DNA from: an uncultured Porphyromonadaceae bacterium
GTDB taxonomy: Bacteria; Bacteroidota; Bacteroidia; Bacteroidales; Muribaculaceae
Assembly (NCBI GenBank): GCA_947177635.1
Contig: CAMWVQ010000020.1
Coordinates: 1 to 42,450 of the forward strand
DNA length: 42,450 bases
Direction of reading: 5' to 3'
Under the pieces are notes generated by a model. It was given only the letters and a program-made list of their open reading frames with translations, was not told the origin of the DNA and searched no databases. Below are positions 1 to 8,440 of this stretch, piece by piece (position 1 is the stretch's first letter; each line of letters begins with the position of its first letter). Position numbers and translations under genes: made by a program.

Positions 1-39
1 GGAGAGGGGGTGAGGGCAGTTTGACAGCGGGGGTATGAC

Positions 40-393
40 TCAGAGGGTGGATTGCGGCGCTGATGGGCGTGAGAGAATGTCGAACGTGTCGACGTAGATT
101 TCTGTTGTCCGGCGTTTTATGGCATTGAAATCCTGCCATTCACGGGTGCGCAGCTTCCCCTCGAGATATAGCTTGGTGCCCTTGGTGACGTATCTTTCTG
201 CGATTTCGGCGTTGCGGTCCCACATGACGATGTTGTGCCACTCGGTGCGTTCAGGCACCTCCGTGCCGTTTGGCGCCCGGTAGCCGCGCTCTGTGGTGGC
301 CAGCGAGAATGTCGCGCAGGGACGCGAGTCGATATACCTTATCTCGGGATTCTTCCCGACGTTTCCCACCAAAATCACCTTGTTTACAGACAT
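40..393 (-). CDS. ssb: Single-stranded DNA-binding protein, short form
   Basis: A 117-residue OB-fold protein that coats single-stranded DNA during replication, recombination and repair. The N-terminus (MSVNKVILVGNVGKNPEIRY), the central TEWHNIVMWDRNAEIAERYV block and the KLYLEGKLRTREWQD strand are the classic SSB core, covering residues 1-108. Bacterial SSBs normally continue with a flexible linker and an acidic tip ending in D-D-[IL]-P-F that recruits partner proteins. This one stops at about ten residues past the core (SRPSAPQSTL) with no acidic tip, so it may be a secondary or specialised SSB. It has its own promoter and a hairpin in its leader, 139 bp after obg. Family assignment is firm; the specialised role is inference. 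Confidence 0.93.
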   Translation of the reverse strand: MSVNKVILVGNVGKNPEIRYIDSRPCATFSLATTERGYRAPNGTEVPERTEWHNIVMWDRNAEIAERYVTKGTKLYLEGKLRTREWQDFNAIKRRTTEIYVDTFDILSRPSAPQSTL

Positions 394-421
394 GGGCCGG
401 CTGTTTTATTGTTGTTAAGGG

Positions 422-454
422 CAGCTGTCAGGCGACCGAGAGTCGCTTGACAGC
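422..454 (-). promoter_or_regulatory. Hairpin in the ssb 5' leader
   Basis: An inverted repeat with outer arms AGCTGTCA/TGACAGCT and inner arms GCGAC/GTCGC around a short loop lies between the ssb -7 box and the start codon. It would fold at or very near the 5' end of the ssb mRNA. As DNA it could equally be an operator palindrome. The symmetry is seen directly; its function is unknown. Confidence 0.6.
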
Positions 455-456
455 TA

Positions 457-488
457 CAAAATTAGCCAACTTTCGGCAAACATCCAAA
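457..488 (-). promoter_or_regulatory. Bacteroidota-type promoter of ssb
   Basis: On the minus strand TTTG (488-485) is followed after exactly 20 bp by TAATTTTG (464-457). This matches the primary sigma consensus of Bacteroidota, TTTG at -33 and TAnnTTTG at -7. Transcription would start near 450 and run into ssb. Confidence 0.75.
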
Positions 489-495
489 AGTTGGC
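465..495 (-). terminator. Terminator-like hairpin after obg, overlapping the ssb promoter
   Basis: The arms GCCAACTTT (495-487 read on the minus strand) and AAAGTTGGC (473-465) form a 9-bp stem, followed by TAATTTTG. It lies 38 bp past the obg stop codon and contains the -33 box of ssb, so obg termination and ssb initiation share the same bases. The T-run is imperfect, so termination strength is uncertain. Confidence 0.5.
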
Positions 496-532
496 TTCTC
501 ATAATAGGGTAAAAATGGTGTTATTCCACCGA

Positions 533-1849
533 TTATTTCTTCTTGCGGGGCTGCCCGTCGGGGCCGGCCTCGTAAAGGTCGTCGTAGATGTCGGAATATG
601 TGTCGAGCGACGTGGGGTCGAACTGTTCGGGATAATCCCCCTCGTTGTCAAGCTCGTCGATGTCGTCGAGGCTGTCATCGCCATATTCTCCTCCGTCATC
701 ATACTCGAAGTCGTCGACCATACGGCCTCCCGCGTCGGGTGCTTCCTCCTCATCCTCGATGGGGTCGGGGGAGAAGATGAACTCATCCTCCTCCCTCACG
801 CGGTGGTGGCCGTCGAGCGGACGGTGGGTGATGGGTATCTCCTCGATACGGTTGGAGTCGTCGGTTATCGCCTTCCAGAGCGCATCCTTTAGTTCAACCA
901 GCCCTTCGCCGGTCACGGCGGATATGAATACATGCGGTATGTCGGTCGGCAGGGTAGGCTCGATTTCATCTTTCAGCTCATCGTCGAGCATGTCGCTCTT
1001 GGATATGGCCAGCACCCTCTGCTTGTCGACCAGCTGGGGGTTGAAGCGGCGCAGCTCTTCAAGCAGCACCTCATACTCCTTGGCGATGTCGTCGGCGTCG
1101 GCCGGCACCATGAACAGCAGCACGGCGTTGCGCTCGATGTGGCGCAGGAACCTGAGGCCAAGCCCTTTCCCCTCGCTGGCTCCCTCGATGATGCCGGGGA
1201 TGTCGGCCATCACGAAAGAGCGGTTGCCGCGATACTCCACGATACCCAGCTGGGGCTCCATTGTTGTGAAAGGATAGTCGGCAATCTTCGGACGGGCGGC
1301 TGAAAGAGACGACAGCAATGTGGATTTACCGGCGTTGGGGAATCCGACGAGGCCGACGTCGGCCAGCAGCTTCAGCTCCATCACGACGCTGCGCTCCACG
1401 GCAGGCTCACCCGGCTGGGCGTATCGAGGGGCACGGTTGGTGGCCGTTTTGAAATGCCAGTTGCCCAGGCCTCCGCGGCCTCCCCTCAGGAGGTTGATTT
1501 CCTGGCCGTCTTCGGTGATTTCGCAGAGGAACTGTCCGGTCTCGGAGTCGAACACGACGGTGCCACACGGCACCTCGATTATCTGGTCTTCACCATCCTT
1601 GCCGAAGCTTCGTCCCCCCGAGCCTGCCTGGCCGTTTCCGGCGAAGACGTGGCGGCGGTATTTCAGGGGCAGGAGAGTCCACATGTTCTTGTTGCCACGC
1701 AGTATGACGTGACCTCCGCGGCCCCCGTCGCCTCCGTCAGGCCCACCCTTGGGGATGTATTTGGCACGGTAGAAGTGGCTCGAACCGGCTCCACCCTTGC
1801 CGCTGCGGCAAAGTATCTTGACGTAATCTATAAAGTTTGAGTCTGCCAT
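533..1849 (-). CDS. obg: GTPase Obg (CgtA), ribosome-assembly GTPase
   Basis: A 438-residue cytoplasmic GTPase involved in maturation of the 50S subunit and growth-rate or stress control. The N-terminal glycine-rich Obg domain (about residues 3-158) shows the [13 protein letters not shown] and GGRGGLGN signatures. The G domain begins with GFPNAGKS (169-176, P-loop), then DIPGII (switch II) and SKSD in the G4 position, where most GTPases have NKxD. The last roughly 80 residues are highly acidic (runs of D and E) and end in a basic RKKK. This acidic tail replaces the OCT domain found in Bacillus Obg. The gene lies 84 bp downstream of the nucleotidyltransferase on the same strand; no clear promoter was seen in that gap. 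Confidence 0.97.
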   Translation of the reverse strand: MADSNFIDYVKILCRSGKGGAGSSHFYRAKYIPKGGPDGGDGGRGGHVILRGNKNMWTLLPLKYRRHVFAGNGQAGSGGRSFGKDGEDQIIEVPCGTVVFDSETGQFLCEITEDGQEINLLRGGRGGLGNWHFKTATNRAPRYAQPGEPAVERSVVMELKLLADVGLVGFPNAGKSTLLSSLSAARPKIADYPFTTMEPQLGIVEYRGNRSFVMADIPGIIEGASEGKGLGLRFLRHIERNAVLLFMVPADADDIAKEYEVLLEELRRFNPQLVDKQRVLAISKSDMLDDELKDEIEPTLPTDIPHVFISAVTGEGLVELKDALWKAITDDSNRIEEIPITHRPLDGHHRVREEDEFIFSPDPIEDEEEAPDAGGRMVDDFEYDDGGEYGDDSLDDIDELDNEGDYPEQFDPTSLDTYSDIYDDLYEAGPDGQPRKKK

Positions 1850-1933
1850 AAATAAACTGTCTGAAAAGTTGAACGTAGGGGGGAGGAGAGGTCTCCGGCC
1901 CGCAAGGGGGCGTATCCCGGGGAGTGGATGGGC

Positions 1934-2980
1934 TCAGAAGCGCCCCATCGCGCGGTGATGGCGCATCAGCTCCTCGGCATGCCGGAAGTCGGCCGGCGAA
2001 CCGATGTCTATCCAGGTGCCGTCTATGGGGAAGAACACCACTTTTCCCCCATCCGAGATGGCCTTCTCTATCAGCTCCGGCGCGTCGGTCGGAGTTGACG
2101 GGGATATGGAGTTGAGCAACCTGTTGGAGAAGATGTATATCCCGGCGTTGGCGTAGTAGGAATATGTGGGTTTCTCCTCCAGGGATTTCACCCGTCGGCC
2201 GTCTGTCGCGAGAATCGCGTAAGGCACCGAGACGGAGTAGGGGATGGCGGCGATTGTGACATCGGCCTTCTCCGCCTTATGCAATAAGAACATTTCTTCG
2301 AGCGAAAGAGTTGTCAGCAGGTCGGAATTCATCACCAGGGTGTCGCCGTCGTCGGGGCGGCTGATGAGAGAGGCTGCCCCGATGGTGCCCAAGGGCTGTT
2401 CCTCGACGACACATTTCACATCGATGCCGAACACCGGCCGTGAGAAATGGCTGATTATCTGGTCGGCAAGGTAGCGGGTGGTGACGGTGACATCGGTGAT
2501 TCCGGCCCGGGAGAGATTGCGCACATTGTAGTCTATAATCGGCATGCCGTCTATCTCGAGCAGCGGCTTGGGGGTGGTGAGGGTCAGCGGGCGCAGCCGT
2601 TCTCCTTTCCCTCCGGCCATAAGGATGGCGCTGAGCGGCAATATGGTCTCAACCTGCGTCAGGTCAAGGGCGCGAACCAGTTTCCCGTCGCAGTCGATTA
2701 CCGGCAGGAGCCGTATCCCCTTGAGGCGCGCCTCCTTGATTCGGTCTACCGGAGTGTCGGGTCCGGTAAAGGCGAAGTCCTTGTGGGCGGCCTCACCGGC
2801 GGGGCTTTGCAGGGAGGCACCGCGCAGCAGCGCGCGGCGGATGTCGCCGTCTGTCATCGTTCCCCTGACACATCCCTCGGTGTCGGTGACGATGAGTGTC
2901 ATCACCCCGTCGGTCAGCGAGTTGAGTTGCTCGAGAGCCTGGAGTATGGTGGCGTTTATGTCGATTATATGGTTGTCCAT
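1934..2980 (-). CDS. CBS-domain sugar-phosphate nucleotidyltransferase (PtmE-like)
   Basis: A two-part protein of 348 residues. Residues 1-115 are a pair of CBS domains (TMTDGDIRRALLRG, LLPVIDCDGKLV), which usually bind adenosine nucleotides and regulate an attached enzyme. From about residue 118 comes a nucleotidyltransferase with LMAGGKGERLRPLT and PKPLL, the GlmU/RfbA-type nucleotide-binding signature, and later NSDLL and DIGSP. The architecture matches Campylobacter PtmE, which makes GDP-glucosamine for legionaminic acid; related proteins are annotated as mannose-1-phosphate guanylyltransferases. ATG at 2980 is preferred over the in-frame GTG at 2983. It starts 18 bp after the CMP-sugar synthetase stop, so it is in the same operon. 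Nucleotide (GDP or UDP) and sugar specificity cannot be read from sequence. Confidence 0.85.
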   Translation of the reverse strand: MDNHIIDINATILQALEQLNSLTDGVMTLIVTDTEGCVRGTMTDGDIRRALLRGASLQSPAGEAAHKDFAFTGPDTPVDRIKEARLKGIRLLPVIDCDGKLVRALDLTQVETILPLSAILMAGGKGERLRPLTLTTPKPLLEIDGMPIIDYNVRNLSRAGITDVTVTTRYLADQIISHFSRPVFGIDVKCVVEEQPLGTIGAASLISRPDDGDTLVMNSDLLTTLSLEEMFLLHKAEKADVTIAAIPYSVSVPYAILATDGRRVKSLEEKPTYSYYANAGIYIFSNRLLNSISPSTPTDAPELIEKAISDGGKVVFFPIDGTWIDIGSPADFRHAEELMRHHRAMGRF

Positions 2981-2998
2981 CACAGAGAAGGGTAAAAG

Positions 2999-3790
2999 TC
3001 AGATTACATCGGTTTTGTTCCCCACCTCTCCGGCAAGACGGGAGGCCATGACGGCCCGGGCCACAGTCAGGTCGAGGGGGGTGTCGATGTCGAGCGAGTC
3101 CTCCCGAGTCATCCCATAGGGAATCCTGCGGGGGAATGCCCCGAGGGGCATCTCGCGTATAGAGGCGGGATTGATGACATACACGGCTCCATTGTATTCC
3201 CACGCTTCGGGGGCGTCCTGGCGGCGTGTCAGCAGCCCGTCACCTTTTGAGACGTGGAGGTATCCGGTTTCCGGGTCGGTCTCGAAACAGTTGTAATAAG
3301 GGTTGGCCGAAGCCTCGCATACCGAGACCACCATATCGGTCTCTCCGGGTTTGAAGAGCGCGAGGGCATCCGCCACATGTGTGGCGTCGCGGAAGGGGGA
3401 GGTGGGCTGGAGCAGCACCACACAGTCATACGCGATGCCTTTGCTGTCGGCGAAATCCATGGCGTGGATAATCACCTCGCGTGAACCGGCGGTGTCGGTT
3501 GAGAGTTCAGCGGGGCGCAGGAACGGCACCTCTATCCCCTCCTCCCCGGCCTTGGCGGCTATTTCGGGGGAGTCGGTCGAGATGATGATCCGTTCGGAGC
3601 CGAGTTTCTCACCCTGACGTCGGCTGTTGAGAATGTCCATGCATCCGAGGGCGGCGTCTATGGAGTATGCGATGAGCGGCCGTCCGCAGAGGTCGGCGAT
3701 GTTCTTCATCGGAATCCCCTTGCTGCCTCCGCGGGCTGGGATTATGAAAATAGGCAGTCTGTATGTCATATGGTCGCCCATCGGTGTCAT
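2999..3790 (-). CDS. CMP-N-acetylneuraminate (acylneuraminate) cytidylyltransferase family
   Basis: This 263-residue enzyme of the NeuA/LegF/PseF family activates a nonulosonic acid with CTP to give the CMP-sugar used by a glycosyltransferase. Residues 13-30 (PIFIIPARGGSKGIPMKN) are the family nucleotide-binding signature, and VVLLQPTSPFRDATHV and YEYNGAVYVIN-like segments follow in the expected order. Its start overlaps the stop of the epimerase gene by 4 bp (ATGA), indicating translational coupling; an internal ATG at 3769 is an alternative start. Whether the product is CMP-Neu5Ac, CMP-legionaminate or another nonulosonate depends on genes outside the window, because no synthase (neuB/legI) lies here. 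Confidence 0.9.
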   Translation of the reverse strand: MTPMGDHMTYRLPIFIIPARGGSKGIPMKNIADLCGRPLIAYSIDAALGCMDILNSRRQGEKLGSERIIISTDSPEIAAKAGEEGIEVPFLRPAELSTDTAGSREVIIHAMDFADSKGIAYDCVVLLQPTSPFRDATHVADALALFKPGETDMVVSVCEASANPYYNCFETDPETGYLHVSKGDGLLTRRQDAPEAWEYNGAVYVINPASIREMPLGAFPRRIPYGMTREDSLDIDTPLDLTVARAVMASRLAGEVGNKTDVI

Positions 3791-5004
3791 ATTTCGTTGT
3801 CGTAGGTGAATGTCGGCACATTCATTATGGGATAGGGGTCTACAAACCGTTTTGATGACAGCTTGTCGAGACGTATGTGGGCGAGGGTGTCGACTATGCG
3901 GTTCGCCGTGTCACGCTTGGCGTATGGGTTGTCGGTCTCCAGGGCCAGGCGTTTGCCGGCGGGGGAGAGGGCAAAGGATATCGCCTGGTGGATGCTGTCA
4001 TGCTCCCCGTCGCAATGGATGACCGACGAGGCGGCGATGCGTCCTTGCTGGCGTATGCCGATGTCGACGGTCGGAATCCTCATTGTCGGAACCTCCACTA
4101 TGCCGCTCGAAGAGTTGCCCACCACCGCGCTTACGAAATGGAGGGCGGAGAGGTAGCGGCGGCGGCCAAGGGAGGGAACCACAGCCACGCGCCCCGGATT
4201 CCGGGCCGCGTATTCGTTTATCATATCGATTATCACCTCGCCGTCAGGGTCATTGTTGGGATATGTGAAGATGATGTGGGAGCTGATGAAGCCGTCAAGG
4301 GCGTGGAGAAGAGCCTCGCAGCGCTCACTGACCGGCACCGGATCCATTGTCGCGGGGTGGAAGGTGACCAGCAGGGTGGAGGCGTTGATGTCTATGCCGA
4401 TGAACTTCTCGAGTTCGTGCTTCGGTATCACCGGCTCGTGGATGATGTTGTAGACCCCGAGCGCGCCGGTGTTGAACACGAATTCGGGGTTCTCACCCAT
4501 CGAGATTACGCGGTTGCGGTAGGCGTTGGTCGCGGTGAAGTGGAGGGTGGATAGCTTTGTCAGGGCGTGGCGGATGTTGTCGTCGAACGCCCCCTCCGAG
4601 ATTTCCCCCCCGGCGATATGGGCGATAGGCACGCGCATGATTGTCGCCGCCGTGGCCACGGCAAGCATCTCATACCTGTCGCCGAGAAGCACGAGGATGT
4701 CGGGCTTGAGGCGTTCGAGTGCGCGGGCCATCCCCATGAGGCATCTTCCGGTCGCGGCGGCGGTGTCGGCCGGGGAGTCGCTGGCGGCGTTCATCTCGAC
4801 CCGCTCGTCGACATGGAAGCCGTCCTCGATGATTTCATTGACAGTCATGCCGTAACGGGCGTCGAGGTGCATGTTGGTGGCGATAATCTGCAACTGCACG
4901 GTGTCTAATGCCTGCAGTTCACGGGCCACACCGCTGAGGAGGCCCCAGTCGGCGCGAGTTGAGGTCACTATGCAAATCTTACGTCGGATGAAATCGTTGT
5001 TCAT
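3787..5004 (-). CDS. UDP-N-acetylglucosamine 2-epimerase (hydrolysing), NeuC/LegG type
   Basis: This enzyme hydrolyses and epimerises a UDP-N-acetylhexosamine, giving the ManNAc-type precursor of a nonulosonic acid. The reading frame is open back to 5139, but the ATG at 5004 (MNNDFIRRKICIVTSTRADW) gives the normal family start and 405 residues, and the upstream extension looks unstructured. Visible features are TSTRADWGLLSG at the N-terminus, LVLLGDRYEMLA, HIAGGEISEGAFDDNIRHA, VTFHPAT and the C-terminal VGNSSSGIVEVP, all typical of the NeuC/LegG branch rather than WecB. It is the first of three coupled nucleotide-sugar genes. The choice between the sialic and legionaminic route is inference; a PtmE-like neighbour favours legionaminic. 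Confidence 0.9.
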   Translation of the reverse strand: MNNDFIRRKICIVTSTRADWGLLSGVARELQALDTVQLQIIATNMHLDARYGMTVNEIIEDGFHVDERVEMNAASDSPADTAAATGRCLMGMARALERLKPDILVLLGDRYEMLAVATAATIMRVPIAHIAGGEISEGAFDDNIRHALTKLSTLHFTATNAYRNRVISMGENPEFVFNTGALGVYNIIHEPVIPKHELEKFIGIDINASTLLVTFHPATMDPVPVSERCEALLHALDGFISSHIIFTYPNNDPDGEVIIDMINEYAARNPGRVAVVPSLGRRRYLSALHFVSAVVGNSSSGIVEVPTMRIPTVDIGIRQQGRIAASSVIHCDGEHDSIHQAISFALSPAGKRLALETDNPYAKRDTANRIVDTLAHIRLDKLSSKRFVDPYPIMNVPTFTYDNEI

Positions 5005-5066
5005 TGTGGGGGTGTTTTGGAGGGGAGTTGTGGAAAAAGAGTCAAAGTCTTCAAACCGCCACGTCA

Positions 5067-5092
5067 CGGTTCCTTCCCTTGGGAAGAAACCG
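5067..5092 (-). terminator. Strong hairpin between the lipoprotein gene and the epimerase gene
   Basis: The arms CGGTTCCTTCCC and GGGAAGAAACCG form a 12-bp stem (one G-U) with a two-base centre, inside the 131-bp gap. No T-run follows in either direction, so it may be a processing or attenuating structure rather than a true intrinsic terminator. Confidence 0.4.
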
Positions 5093-5135
5093 CGACGGGT
5101 ACGAAGAGGGGGATATGTCGGCCGTGTGGCTCCGG

Positions 5136-5987
5136 TCAATACGCGGTTCCGGCCACGGTGACTTTGCGGTTATACTTCTCACACTCGAAGGTGAGCGACA
5201 AGGTCTTGCCTGCCACGACAGTCCCTTCGAGGTGGGTGATGGCGAATGCGGGATAAGGCACGTTGGCTATCTCGGGGATGAGGCTGCTTGTCTTGAAGGT
5301 GAATCCATCCTTGGTGTAGGTCAGGGGGATGTCGGGGAAGCGCATTATGCCGAGGTTGGAGGGCATGCCGTCGATGAACTTGGGATATGCGATCTGCACT
5401 TCTGCCTTCTTGGTCTTGCCGTCGAAGATGACAAGGTAGCGCGACTGGTTGGTCGAGAAGGGTTTGTCGTCAGGGTCGGAAATGTCGGTCGAACGGGTCT
5501 CGCCGATGAACTGGTTGTGGGTGAAGAATGTCGTCACCTCATATCGTCCGTCAATCACGAATGCGAGTGTCGCGAGGTTCTGGGAGCCGTCTGCACGAAG
5601 CACGAAGTAGACCTTGATGTCTGACACAGTCACCTCTGACGCCCCGGCTTGCACGCGGATGGGGTCGGGAGCGTTGAGCTGCCAGCCGGTCTTGGTGTAG
5701 TCCATCCTGAGTTCGGGAAGAGAGAAAGAGATGGCCCGCTCGCTGGCATCGTATTGGAAGTTGTTGACATTCAGCTGCAGGGTGGATCTGTCGAGGTTGA
5801 CAAGAATGCCGTAGTCCGCCCCGATCAGGACAGACTGGGTGTTGTCGTCGCGGTCGATGACCGATACATAGTTGAGCGATGACTGGATGGTCAGCGCCTG
5901 GGTGTTCTCCGTGGGGCCGTCATCTCCGCAAGAGGTGTAGATGAAGGCTGACAGGAAGAGGAGGGGGAGGAATTTGAGAAATTTCAT
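5136..5987 (-). CDS. Lipoprotein of unknown function, partner of the TonB receptor
   Basis: A 283-residue protein with a lipoprotein signal: MKFLKFLPLLFLSAFIYTSC, then GDDG after the cysteine at residue 20. It should therefore be lipidated and envelope-anchored. The rest is rich in beta-strand-type segments and has no catalytic motif I recognise. I could not assign a family from sequence alone; it resembles the many Bacteroidota-specific DUF lipoproteins. It starts 33 bp after the TonB-dependent receptor stop, so the two are most likely one operon, and a role as surface or periplasmic helper of that transporter is a reasonable guess. A hairpin and 131 bp separate it from the sugar genes downstream. 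Confidence 0.75.
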   Translation of the reverse strand: MKFLKFLPLLFLSAFIYTSCGDDGPTENTQALTIQSSLNYVSVIDRDDNTQSVLIGADYGILVNLDRSTLQLNVNNFQYDASERAISFSLPELRMDYTKTGWQLNAPDPIRVQAGASEVTVSDIKVYFVLRADGSQNLATLAFVIDGRYEVTTFFTHNQFIGETRSTDISDPDDKPFSTNQSRYLVIFDGKTKKAEVQIAYPKFIDGMPSNLGIMRFPDIPLTYTKDGFTFKTSSLIPEIANVPYPAFAITHLEGTVVAGKTLSLTFECEKYNRKVTVAGTAY

Positions 5988-6020
5988 GTTATGTGTCAGT
6001 TGTTTTAGTTTTACCGTGTT

Positions 6021-8285
6021 TTAAAAATCAAGTTTCCAACTTAGCGTCGCTCCGGCAGAGAAGCCGTTGCCTCGTTGCAGGAACGCGTTCCCTATTGAAA
6101 CGAAATAAAACGTCGCATATTGCGTGGCTGTGATGTTGTCGGCCCAAAGTTCCAGGCGGAATCCTTTGTGGGTGGCCGCCACTGAGGCGTTGAGCAACAT
6201 GTAGAATGGCTGTCTTGCGGTGTTGGCCTCGTCCCACCAGATGCTTCCTGTGCCCCGGGTGTTGATTTCGGCGGAGATGCCGTCGACGAATCCCTGCAAG
6301 GGACGCGAGTATCCGGTTCCCAGGAATAGGGTGTTTGACGGGGCGTAGGGGACACGCTTGCCCGAGTAGTCGGCCCGGCCGTTGTCGAATTCGATGAAAC
6401 GGGCGTCGGTGAATCCGTAGGCCCCTCTGGCGAACCATCCGCCCGGAGCCTGGTATGAGGCAGACAGCTCCACCCCCCTTGAGCGGGCGCGTCCGGCGTT
6501 GGCCATTATGCGCCCGGTTATGCTCCCTTCCGGGAACATGGTCACCTGCTGGTTGTGGATTTCTATCCAGAAAGCGGAGAAGTCAACCGCCAGGGCCTGG
6601 TCGAGCAGCCCCAGATGGGCGCCGATTTCGTAGTTCCAGTCGGTTTCCGGCCTGTATGAGACAGTCTGGTCGACATCATATTGCTGCACGAGTCCCATCT
6701 CGGTCATAAGCCTCTGCTGGAGGAAGTCAGAGAACATCTGGGTGTTGTATCCACCGGCCTTGTATCCCTTTGTCGCCGAGGCGTATATGTTGCCGAGGCT
6801 TCCGGGAAGGCGGTAAGATATGGAGAGCTTGGGCAGAAGCTGGGTGTAGTCGTGAGAGAGGTGGTCACGCTCATCTATGTCGACGCCTACCCGGCTGTAG
6901 ACCGGCAGGGGGGATATTGACGGGTCGGTGTTGTCGTAGATGGTGTAGGCCGTGTTGCAGAAACTGCGGAAGTCAAGGGCAGTCCGTTCCCAGTCGAAGC
7001 GCAGTCCGGCGGTGATGGTGAAGTCGCCGAGCCTGAGCGAGCTTTCGTGGTAGGCCGACAGCCCTCCCGACGGCATCGTGAAGTCGCTTCCGAGGGTGAA
7101 CGACGGTTCATCCCATCCGATGGGGTAGTAGGGGTTGGCGTTGTTGCGGTTGGCCTCTATCAGATTGTCGATTCCGGTCTGCCAGAATGTCACCGGGGCC
7201 TCCATCCTGGAGCGCCGGTAGAAGCCGAAAGCTCCTGTCAGCCAGGAATAACGGCCGCTCTGCGGGCCACGGGCGACGAAATCCCCGGTGAAAGCCCACT
7301 CCTTGCGTTTCTGGCGCAGGGTGAAATAGTCGGCTTCGGTGAAATCCTGGTCGAGCACCATGTCGTCGTCGAGATACTGGACGCTCATTATGGATGAGAA
7401 GGTGATACCCTTGAAGGTGTGTTTGACTGTGAGGCCGTCTACAAACGACAGGCGGCTGTAATAGCAGGTGTCGTTGTAGGCGATTCGGTCTGTGGCTGCG
7501 GTCAGGTATGGGTAGCCGTTCTGGCGTCCGCGCGTCAGCATCGCCGTGTTCTCGACCACCACCTTCCCTGTGGGGCGGAATGAGGTCTTCCAGCGCAGGG
7601 CCGCCATGCGCTCACGCCCGACCTTGCTTCCGTTGTGCTCGTTGCGGAAGAAACCGTCGGTGCCGGATGTCTCCCCGGTGAGCGACATCCCGAGTTTCCC
7701 GGAGAGCTTGCCGTAGACACCGGCCGAGGCGCGCCAGCTGTTTTGGGTGCCGTATGTGAGCCGGGCCCTGACCCCCTCGAAACTCAGCGGTGAAAGGGTG
7801 TAGATGTTGACAAGGCCACCCATGGTGTTGCGGCCGTAGAGTATGTTCTGCGGGCCGCGCAGAATCTCGACCCTGTCGATGTCGGCAAGGTCGAAATCGA
7901 AGTTGTCCTTATTTATTATAGGAATATTGTCGATGTTTAGGCCCACGACAGGCTGGTCGATGCGGGTTCCGAGCCCTCTGACATAGATAGAGGAGGTCAT
8001 CCTTGAGCCGTAGGCCGGAATGTAGAAGTTGGGGGCCAGGGCCGAGGCCTCGCGCAGGTTTACCAGGTCGTATGTCTCCACGGCGCTGCTGCCGATATAA
8101 GTGACAGCCTCGTCGGCGTTGGGGTGGTCGCCCCCCTTTATCGCGGTCACGGAGACCTCGCCAAGCACGACTCCGCTGCGCTGGGTGCCGACCGAGTCTG
8201 CGGGGAGGCTCCCCTCCACGGCCACGGCGGTCGCCGGCAGGAGGGCGGAAAACAAAGTGAATATGGCTGGCGTCAAGTCTCGCAT
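6021..8285 (-). CDS. TonB-dependent outer-membrane receptor (iron-complex type)
   Basis: An outer-membrane gated beta-barrel of 754 residues. Starting at ATG 8285 gives a signal peptide (MRDLTPAIFTLFSALLPATAVA). The reading frame continues back to 8447 but would then start upstream of the predicted promoter, so the short form is chosen. The plug domain follows (RGLGTRIDQPVVGLNIDNIP, DIDRVEILRGPQNILYGRNT, GGLVNIYT), then a barrel of about 550 residues ending in aromatic KLDF. It lacks the N-terminal carboxypeptidase-regulatory-like domain of SusC proteins and has no SusD neighbour. It therefore resembles siderophore receptors of the FyuA type more than glycan importers. The ligand is unknown. 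A lipoprotein gene follows 33 bp downstream. Confidence 0.9.
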   Translation of the reverse strand: MRDLTPAIFTLFSALLPATAVAVEGSLPADSVGTQRSGVVLGEVSVTAIKGGDHPNADEAVTYIGSSAVETYDLVNLREASALAPNFYIPAYGSRMTSSIYVRGLGTRIDQPVVGLNIDNIPIINKDNFDFDLADIDRVEILRGPQNILYGRNTMGGLVNIYTLSPLSFEGVRARLTYGTQNSWRASAGVYGKLSGKLGMSLTGETSGTDGFFRNEHNGSKVGRERMAALRWKTSFRPTGKVVVENTAMLTRGRQNGYPYLTAATDRIAYNDTCYYSRLSFVDGLTVKHTFKGITFSSIMSVQYLDDDMVLDQDFTEADYFTLRQKRKEWAFTGDFVARGPQSGRYSWLTGAFGFYRRSRMEAPVTFWQTGIDNLIEANRNNANPYYPIGWDEPSFTLGSDFTMPSGGLSAYHESSLRLGDFTITAGLRFDWERTALDFRSFCNTAYTIYDNTDPSISPLPVYSRVGVDIDERDHLSHDYTQLLPKLSISYRLPGSLGNIYASATKGYKAGGYNTQMFSDFLQQRLMTEMGLVQQYDVDQTVSYRPETDWNYEIGAHLGLLDQALAVDFSAFWIEIHNQQVTMFPEGSITGRIMANAGRARSRGVELSASYQAPGGWFARGAYGFTDARFIEFDNGRADYSGKRVPYAPSNTLFLGTGYSRPLQGFVDGISAEINTRGTGSIWWDEANTARQPFYMLLNASVAATHKGFRLELWADNITATQYATFYFVSIGNAFLQRGNGFSAGATLSWKLDF

Positions 8286-8332
8286 CGCAGATAAGTGAAC
8301 AAAGTCCGGGACGGGGCCGGGAAATCCGGATG

Positions 8333-8340
8333 CAAAGTTA
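8333..8340 (-). promoter_or_regulatory. -7 box of the TonB receptor promoter
   Basis: The minus strand reads TAACTTTG here, a full match to TAnnTTTG. The expected -33 TTTG is poor (TTTC nearby), which suggests an activated promoter. It would place the transcript start about 40 bp before ATG 8285. Confidence 0.5.
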
Positions 8341-8405
8341 CGATTTTTCCGCGACATATGAAACCTGAGAGTAGGGGCCGCGACGGAAACCTCCCGAATC
8401 CGGCA

Positions 8406-8427
8406 CAAATCGTAAATAAATCGTAAA
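8406..8427. repeat. Short direct repeat AAATCGTAAA in the divergent promoter region
   Basis: AAATCGTAAA occurs twice in immediate succession between the TonB receptor and sigma-factor promoters. It is located where a regulator of either gene could bind. The repeat is seen directly; binding is speculation. Confidence 0.4.
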
Positions 8428-8440
8428 AAAGGCTGTCGGT

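Noticed and set aside
5005-5139. N-terminal extension of the epimerase
   Set aside because: The extra 45 residues cover the intergenic hairpin and do not resemble the family. The ATG at 5004 gives the standard N-terminus.
6021-8285. SusC-type glycan importer
   Set aside because: No carboxypeptidase-regulatory-like N-terminal domain and no SusD gene beside it.
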